Made by a program: the position numbers and the translations under genes. Under the pieces are notes generated by a model. It ran no database searches. It worked only from the letters and a program-made list of their open reading frames with translations, and was not told where the DNA came from. DNA of 64,000 bases, from positions 1,116,001 to 1,180,000 of the forward strand of contig NZ_CANMBJ010000002.1 in the NCBI RefSeq assembly GCF_947496075.1, written 5' to 3'. The DNA comes from an uncultured Tateyamaria sp. (GTDB lineage Bacteria > Pseudomonadota > Alphaproteobacteria > Rhodobacterales > Rhodobacteraceae). Below, piece after piece: positions 59,555-64,000 of the stretch (within the stretch, counting starts at the first letter, position 1; each line of letters starts with the position of its first letter).

Positions 59555-60227
59555 TTGGAGCTGGCGCGCGGCGCAGCCACCATTCGAGCGCAAGCAGGTA
59601 GGGGGCGTAGAAGGCAAAGACCTGAATCTGGTCGAACAGCCCGGAAAAGTCCGGTTCGGCAGCAAGGCCGCAGGTTTGCTCTCCTATCGTGCAGGTGATC
59701 CCGTACCAAAGGCCGTAGTGCAGACGGTACAACCAGGACCCCAAGCCCAAAACGATCAGGCGCAAACCCCAGCGCCTGTGGCGCGCGTAGTCGCGGGCCA
59801 TGGCCAGGCGGGGCGTTTGGATCGCAGCAGTGATCATCAGCACACCGTAGACCCCGAACCCCATCGACATAAGCGGCCCACCAACTGTGCCACTCAGAGC
59901 GACGTAGATCAGACCGCCGACACCTGTCAGCAACGCCATCACGGCCAGAACGCGGCCCGACATGCGGTGAACGCGCGGCCAGCGTTGTCGGATCGGACCA
60001 GCCAGTTGGATGACAGACAGCAAGGTCACAAGCGCACCCGACACCATATGGGCGAACAGGGCGAAAAGACTGGCGCGTGGCCCGACAAGCCGTTCAATGG
60101 CAGACGGGTTGCCGGACAGGCCAAGTGTGCCGCGCGATACGGAGTGCCAGACAAAGCCCTGGATCAGCACGAAAAGCAGCACGAGCCCGGCAATCGTCCA
60201 TCCGGTCCGGCGTGCTGTGCGCTGCAT
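59544..60227 (-). CDS. DUF2306 membrane protein
   Basis: A 227-residue integral membrane protein with about five helices. Conserved features are the HRMSGRVLAVMAL segment and ARDYARHRRWGLRLI, as in DUF2306 proteins. It begins one base after the livM stop, so it is the last gene of the transport operon, though a direct role in amino acid uptake is unlikely. Confidence 0.85.
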   Translation of the reverse strand: MQRTARRTGWTIAGLVLLFVLIQGFVWHSVSRGTLGLSGNPSAIERLVGPRASLFALFAHMVSGALVTLLSVIQLAGPIRQRWPRVHRMSGRVLAVMALLTGVGGLIYVALSGTVGGPLMSMGFGVYGVLMITAAIQTPRLAMARDYARHRRWGLRLIVLGLGSWLYRLHYGLWYGITCTIGEQTCGLAAEPDFSGLFDQIQVFAFYAPYLLALEWWLRRAPAPIRT

Positions 60228-60228
60228 G

Positions 60229-61533
60229 TTACCTCTCCGGTATCAACCCTCTCGGGCTGAACCGTAGCACCAGAAGCAGGACAACCCCCATGGTCAAAAG
60301 TCGCATGTGGGCCGCGCTGTCGAGCAGGTGTTCGCGCAGCCAGAAGCCTTCGGCCATGCCTGAGGTGACCACCTGCATCAACCAAAGCCCAATGGGTTCA
60401 ACCATCACCCAGAGCCACCAGATCAGGAAGCCGCCCAGCACGGCACCAAGGTTGTTGCCCGAGCCACCCACGATCACCATGACCCAGATCAGGAAGGTAA
60501 AGCGCAGCGGTTGGTAGGTGCCCGGTGTCAGCTGTCCGTCCAGTGTGGTCATCATCGCGCCCGCGATGCCGCAGATGGCCGAGCCGAGCACGAAGATTTG
60601 CAGATGGCGGGCGGTGACATCCTTGCCCATGGCCTCGGCTGCGACCTCATTGTCGCGGATGGCGCGCATCATCCGGCCCCAGGGCGAATGTAGAGCCCGC
60701 TGGGCAAGGATGAAGAGGATCAGCAGGACGACCGTGAAAAGCCCCGCGTAGATGGCCTTGACCCAGAGGGTTGAGGCCGTGACCGGGTCGAAGCCAAGGT
60801 TCGTTACACGCTCCACAAATGTTTCGCTGTTTTGCAGATTGATCTCATAGGGCGCAGGGCGGGGCAGACCGACAACGTTTTTGACGCCGCGGGCCAGCCA
60901 ATCCTCGTTCTTCAGTACTGCGATGATGATTTCCGCAATGCCCAATGTTGCGATGGCGAGATAATCGGATCGAAGACCCAGCGCCGTTTTCCCGATGATC
61001 CATGCGGCCCCGGCAGCGAGAAGGCCACCCACGGGCCATGCCAGCAACACGGGCAGGCCAAGCCCGCCCAAGTAACCTGCGTTGGCGGGGTTCACCGCCT
61101 CAACCGCCTGCACACCGCCGTCAAAAACGGCGCGGTAGATGAAGAACCCGGCAACTAGGATCACAATCATGCCGATGGCCCGCATTCGTCCCTTGGGCAA
61201 TGCGTTGTAGGCGAGAATGGCGCCGACGATTGTCGCGGCCCCAAGGATCAGGGCGAGGATCACCCGTACGCCGCCTGCGGCCCAAGCCTCGCCCACGGGG
61301 GGCATGGAGATCAGCACAGTGGCGAGCCCTCCAAGTGCGACAAATCCCATGATCCCCACGTTGAACAGGCCCGCGAACCCCCATTGCAGGTTGACCCCCA
61401 GCGCCATGATGGCCGAGATCAGCCCGAAATTGACGATGGTAATGGCAAGGTTCCATGACGTCATGAGCCCTGTGCCGATGATCAGCGCCGCGATGAAGCC
61501 GAAGTAGACTAAGTTGCGTGTCGTGTCGGTCAT
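60229..61533 (-). CDS. livM: branched-chain amino acid ABC transporter permease LivM
   Basis: A 434-residue permease of the LivHM type. It has many membrane helices and the landmarks SAIMALGVNLQWGFAGLFNVGIMGFVALGG, LRSDYLAIATLGIAEII and SPWGRMMRAIRDNEVAAEAMGKDV (the ATPase-coupling loop). The ATG at 61533 overlaps the livH stop by four bases; the 52-codon extension upstream overlaps livH and is rejected. Confidence 0.94.
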   Translation of the reverse strand: MTDTTRNLVYFGFIAALIIGTGLMTSWNLAITIVNFGLISAIMALGVNLQWGFAGLFNVGIMGFVALGGLATVLISMPPVGEAWAAGGVRVILALILGAATIVGAILAYNALPKGRMRAIGMIVILVAGFFIYRAVFDGGVQAVEAVNPANAGYLGGLGLPVLLAWPVGGLLAAGAAWIIGKTALGLRSDYLAIATLGIAEIIIAVLKNEDWLARGVKNVVGLPRPAPYEINLQNSETFVERVTNLGFDPVTASTLWVKAIYAGLFTVVLLILFILAQRALHSPWGRMMRAIRDNEVAAEAMGKDVTARHLQIFVLGSAICGIAGAMMTTLDGQLTPGTYQPLRFTFLIWVMVIVGGSGNNLGAVLGGFLIWWLWVMVEPIGLWLMQVVTSGMAEGFWLREHLLDSAAHMRLLTMGVVLLLVLRFSPRGLIPER

Positions 61534-62540
61534 ACGGATTTCCCCGCGAACAGGCCCGTGGGCTTGAACAAGAGCACGATCAGCAGGATGACGAAGCTGA
61601 CGGCGAATTTGTAGTCGGTGGACAGAAGCTGTGCCAACCCGTCCGGGGCGAGCGCATCGGGTAGGGCATAGCCAGCCACCTTCTTCCATGCATAGGTAAT
61701 CATCACTTCGGAGAACGCGATGGTAAAGCCGCCCGCGATGGCGCCCAGCGGGTTACCAAGCCCGCCGACGATGGCGGAGGCGAAGATGGGCAGCAGCAGC
61801 TGGAAATAGACGAAGGGCTTGAACGACTTGTCGAGGCCGTAGAGAACGCCCGCGATTGTCGCCAGTGCCGCAACAATCAGCCACGTGACCATGACGACGC
61901 GTTCCGGGTTGATGCCTGAGAGCAGCGCGAGGTCTTCGTTGTCCGAGTAAGCCCGCATGGACTTGCCCGTTCGGGTCCGGTTCAAGAAATAGAACAGCAA
62001 AGCGACAACGATGATAGCGGTGATGACGGTCAGCCCTTGGGTGGTCTTGATCGCCAGACCTTCCTTGAGCCCCGTGAGTGCCTTGAATTCGCGGACCGAG
62101 ATGATGAATCGCTCACCGTCCGAAAAGCGCTGATCATTGGGGCCGATGATGAAGCGGACAAGGCCGTTCATGATGAACATGACACCAAGGCTGACCATGA
62201 CAAAGATGATCGGTTTCGCCTTTTGCGTACGGTAGAAACTGTAGACCCCGCGGTCGGTCGCCAACACGAACAGAGCGCAGACTGCGATGCCAAAGGGCAG
62301 GGCGAGCAGGGCAGTGGGCAGGGGACCTGCGCTGATCCCTGCAGATTGGAAAGCCCATGTGATCAGGATCGTCGCCATGGTGCCAAAGGCCATCGTGTCG
62401 CCATGGGCGAAGTTGGAGAACCTGAGGATGCCGTAGATGAGGGTCACGCCAAGCGCACCAAGAGCGAGTTGGGAACCATAGGCGATGGCGGGGATCAGGA
62501 CGAAGTTTGAAAGGGTGATGAAGGCGTTGAGGAGGTCCAT
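61530..62540 (-). CDS. livH: branched-chain amino acid ABC transporter permease LivH
   Basis: A 336-residue permease partner of LivM. It has QLALGALGVTLIYGILRFSNFAHGDTMAFG at the N terminus and the coupling loop TGKSMRAYSDNEDLALLSGIN. Its ATG overlaps the stop of an unknown gene by one base (TAATG), and its stop overlaps livM (ATGA). Confidence 0.94.
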   Translation of the reverse strand: MDLLNAFITLSNFVLIPAIAYGSQLALGALGVTLIYGILRFSNFAHGDTMAFGTMATILITWAFQSAGISAGPLPTALLALPFGIAVCALFVLATDRGVYSFYRTQKAKPIIFVMVSLGVMFIMNGLVRFIIGPNDQRFSDGERFIISVREFKALTGLKEGLAIKTTQGLTVITAIIVVALLFYFLNRTRTGKSMRAYSDNEDLALLSGINPERVVMVTWLIVAALATIAGVLYGLDKSFKPFVYFQLLLPIFASAIVGGLGNPLGAIAGGFTIAFSEVMITYAWKKVAGYALPDALAPDGLAQLLSTDYKFAVSFVILLIVLLFKPTGLFAGKSV

Positions 62541-63019
62541 TATTCGATCACCTCACAGGTTCCTAGGTCTGAATGTACGCCAAGGTTTTTCTCACTTGTG
62601 GCATAGTGTTGAGTGCGGACACTTCTCCCATCCGAGAAAACGGTGAAGAACTCGCCTGCAAGTGTTGAGCCATAGTAAGGAACAATGAAGTGTCTTGCGC
62701 CATCTGCGCCTTTTACTTCAAACAGATGTCCGTCCTCGTGATCTGCCAAAACAGGAGGTGCTTGCAGATCGACAATCGCTTTGGCGGGCTCGAAGTTGAC
62801 TTCGACGGCATCTGCATAAGAAATCGCATGCGAAAACTGGCACTCAAGCTGAAAACCAATGAGTTCTCCGCCAGATAGCGGTGAAACGACAGTGACGTTC
62901 GTTGCCGTCATGGTGGCCAGAGTGGCCAGAAAAAAGGCCCTGCGCCCGTTGCGTCTGGCAAAAACAGAGCGAAACAAGGATTCTGAATAATGGGAAGCGG
63001 GTCGTTTTTTCATGCTCAT
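62540..63019 (-). CDS. unknown protein embedded in the liv operon
   Basis: A 159-residue protein between livF and livH with overlaps on both sides (ATGA with livF, TAATG with livH), so it must be translated with them. The N terminus is basic, followed by a hydrophobic stretch (AFFLATLATMTATNVTVVS) that could be a signal or anchor. The rest is acidic and beta-like, with two cysteines (LECQF and GTCEV) that could pair. I recognise no family. A periplasmic accessory role is possible but unsupported. Confidence 0.72.
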   Translation of the reverse strand: MSMKKRPASHYSESLFRSVFARRNGRRAFFLATLATMTATNVTVVSPLSGGELIGFQLECQFSHAISYADAVEVNFEPAKAIVDLQAPPVLADHEDGHLFEVKGADGARHFIVPYYGSTLAGEFFTVFSDGRSVRTQHYATSEKNLGVHSDLGTCEVIE

Positions 63020-63732
63020 CCCCCCAAGAAACTCTTGCGCACTTCAGGATCGGCCAACAGTTCCTTGCCCGTCCCCGTATACGCATTGCGGCCCTGCACC
63101 AGCACATAGCCTTTGTCTGCAATTTCAAGTGCTTGGCGGGCGTTCTGTTCGACCATCAGGATCGGGATGCCAGTGCGGGCGACCTCAATGATCCGGTCAA
63201 ACAACTCGTCCATCACGATGGGGCTGACCCCGGCAGTCGGCTCGTCCAGCATCAGCACCTTGGGCTGGGTCATCAACGCGCGCCCCACAGCAACCTGCTG
63301 GCGCTGTCCGCCTGACAACTCACCCGCGGGTTGGCGACGCTTTTCCTTGAGGATCGGAAACAGATCATAGACCTGCGCCATCGTGTCCGAGAAATCGTCG
63401 CGCCGGATGAAGGCTCCCATTTCGAGATTCTCCTCGACCGTCATCGAGGTGAAGATGTTGGAGGTCTGGGGGACAAACCCCATGCCCTTGGCGACCCGGT
63501 CCTGCGGGGTGAGGTCCGTAATGTCTTCACCATCCAACCGCACCGCGCCTTGGCGCACGTCCAGCATGCCAAAGACGGCTTTCATCGCCGTCGACTTTCC
63601 TGCGCCATTGGGGCCGACAATGACGGCAATTTCGCCAGGTTCAACCGCCACGGTGCAGTCGTGAAGGATGTCGGGGCCATTGCCGTAGCCGCCGGTCATG
63701 GTGTCGCCAATCAGGAAGGTGTCGGACATCAC
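63016..63732 (-). CDS. livF: branched-chain amino acid ABC transporter ATPase LivF
   Basis: A 238-residue ABC ATPase. Walker A is GPNGAGKST (40-48), the signature LSGGQRQQVAVGRAL, and Walker B VLMLDEPTAGVSP. The FVPQTSNIF Q-loop and short length identify LivF rather than LivG. The start is the ATG at 63732, overlapping the upstream gene's stop, or the ATG at 63729. Confidence 0.92.
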   Translation of the reverse strand: MMSDTFLIGDTMTGGYGNGPDILHDCTVAVEPGEIAVIVGPNGAGKSTAMKAVFGMLDVRQGAVRLDGEDITDLTPQDRVAKGMGFVPQTSNIFTSMTVEENLEMGAFIRRDDFSDTMAQVYDLFPILKEKRRQPAGELSGGQRQQVAVGRALMTQPKVLMLDEPTAGVSPIVMDELFDRIIEVARTGIPILMVEQNARQALEIADKGYVLVQGRNAYTGTGKELLADPEVRKSFLGG

Positions 63733-64000
63733 AGGCCAATCCTGTAGTCTTGCATAGCGGCGGCATGGGCGGCACGCATTTCATCTGTAATGGCTTCGAC
63801 CTTGGGACCGGGCCGACCGTCGGCTTCCTTGGCGTGACGCTCTTGAACCGTGTAGATCAACAAAACCGCATCAGCACCCGGCAGTGCCTCCACGATGTAC
63901 CCGCCGCGCGGGTTGTTGTCCTTGCTCAGGGCCATGAAATCGACCTGAATGCTGGCGCGTCCGTCGATGGTAGAGCCGCGCACTTGCAGGTTGCCAACGT
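63729..64000 (-). CDS. unknown protein, 5' end outside window
   Basis: The frame is open from the right edge (64000) to the TGA at 63729-63731, giving about 89 C-terminal residues. A GTG at 63983 is not needed as a start because the frame remains open. The visible part (DFMALSKDNNPRGGYIVEALPGADAVLLIYTV) looks like a beta-rich soluble domain and is not an ABC ATPase, so it is not livG. It overlaps livF by four bases and is part of the transport operon. Confidence 0.6.
   Translation of the reverse strand, partial: VGNLQVRGSTIDGRASIQVDFMALSKDNNPRGGYIVEALPGADAVLLIYTVQERHAKEADGRPGPKVEAITDEMRAAHAAAMQDYRIGL

Overview
The window looks like an ordinary chromosomal stretch of a marine alphaproteobacterium of the Roseobacter group (Rhodobacterales). 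The evidence is the GC-rich coding sequence, a Usg-family protein, CckA with a CtrA-type site, recA behind an alphaproteobacterial GAAC-N7-GAAC SOS box, a Rhodobacter-type single-cysteine IscR at the head of a mixed isc/suf operon, a zwf-pgl-pgi cluster, and a GC-rich dispersed repeat of a type I recall from this group. No prophage, insertion sequence, CRISPR array or secretion island was seen.

Layout. 0-5 kb: a partial unknown gene, gyrA, usg, a gap with 21-bp-spaced repeats and a radical SAM gene. 5-12.4 kb: zwf-pgl-pgi, an animal-type haem peroxidase and an acyl-CoA ligase of DmdB-like aspect. 12.4-15.9 kb: an accessory-looking patch with an NrtS-like/sulfatase-superfamily/secreted-protein operon, then a reductase and an HxlR regulator that have both lost their 5' ends at a shared junction, next to tRNA-Gly(CCC). 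16-23.7 kb: a methyltransferase, a ferredoxin-ASKHA (RamA-like) activator, an agmatinase-like ureohydrolase, a fatty acid desaturase, guaB and an RsmB-like RNA methyltransferase. 23.7-38.7 kb: cckA, a sulfotransferase-like gene, recA, alaS, typA, an SMR/Lrp pair, a class II amidotransferase, icd, and HD-domain and hydrolase genes. 38.7-47.5 kb: the Fe-S assembly operon iscR, cysteine desulfurase, sufB, four small genes, sufC, sufD, two YIP1 genes, sufS. 47.7-56.6 kb: an MFS transporter, tRNA-Arg(CCG), cpdB, a DUF882/LdtD-like divergent cell-wall pair, and lpxD-ACP-ketosynthase. 56.6-64 kb: an IalB-family gene, a 417-bp gap with two candidate small RNAs, a HerA-like ATPase, a Dabb protein, and a leucine/branched-chain amino acid ABC operon (livF, unknown, livH, livM, DUF2306) running off the right edge.

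The most interesting signals are regulatory. In the gap at 57.24-57.65 kb the minus strand carries a sequence that folds into two adjacent hairpins displaying CCUCC-type loops followed by a strong terminator, as in Rhodobacter CcsR RNAs. Downstream is an 18-bp perfect palindrome, and then a second short unit with a consensus-like promoter (TTGACC-17-TAACTT) and its own terminator. A palindrome overlapping the iscR promoter recurs, with one mismatch, inside the cysteine desulfurase gene, where it uses codons that look uncommon for this sequence. A TTAA-N7-TTAA site lies upstream of cckA. Most genes are otherwise housekeeping. All functional calls rest on motif recognition by eye, without database searches.
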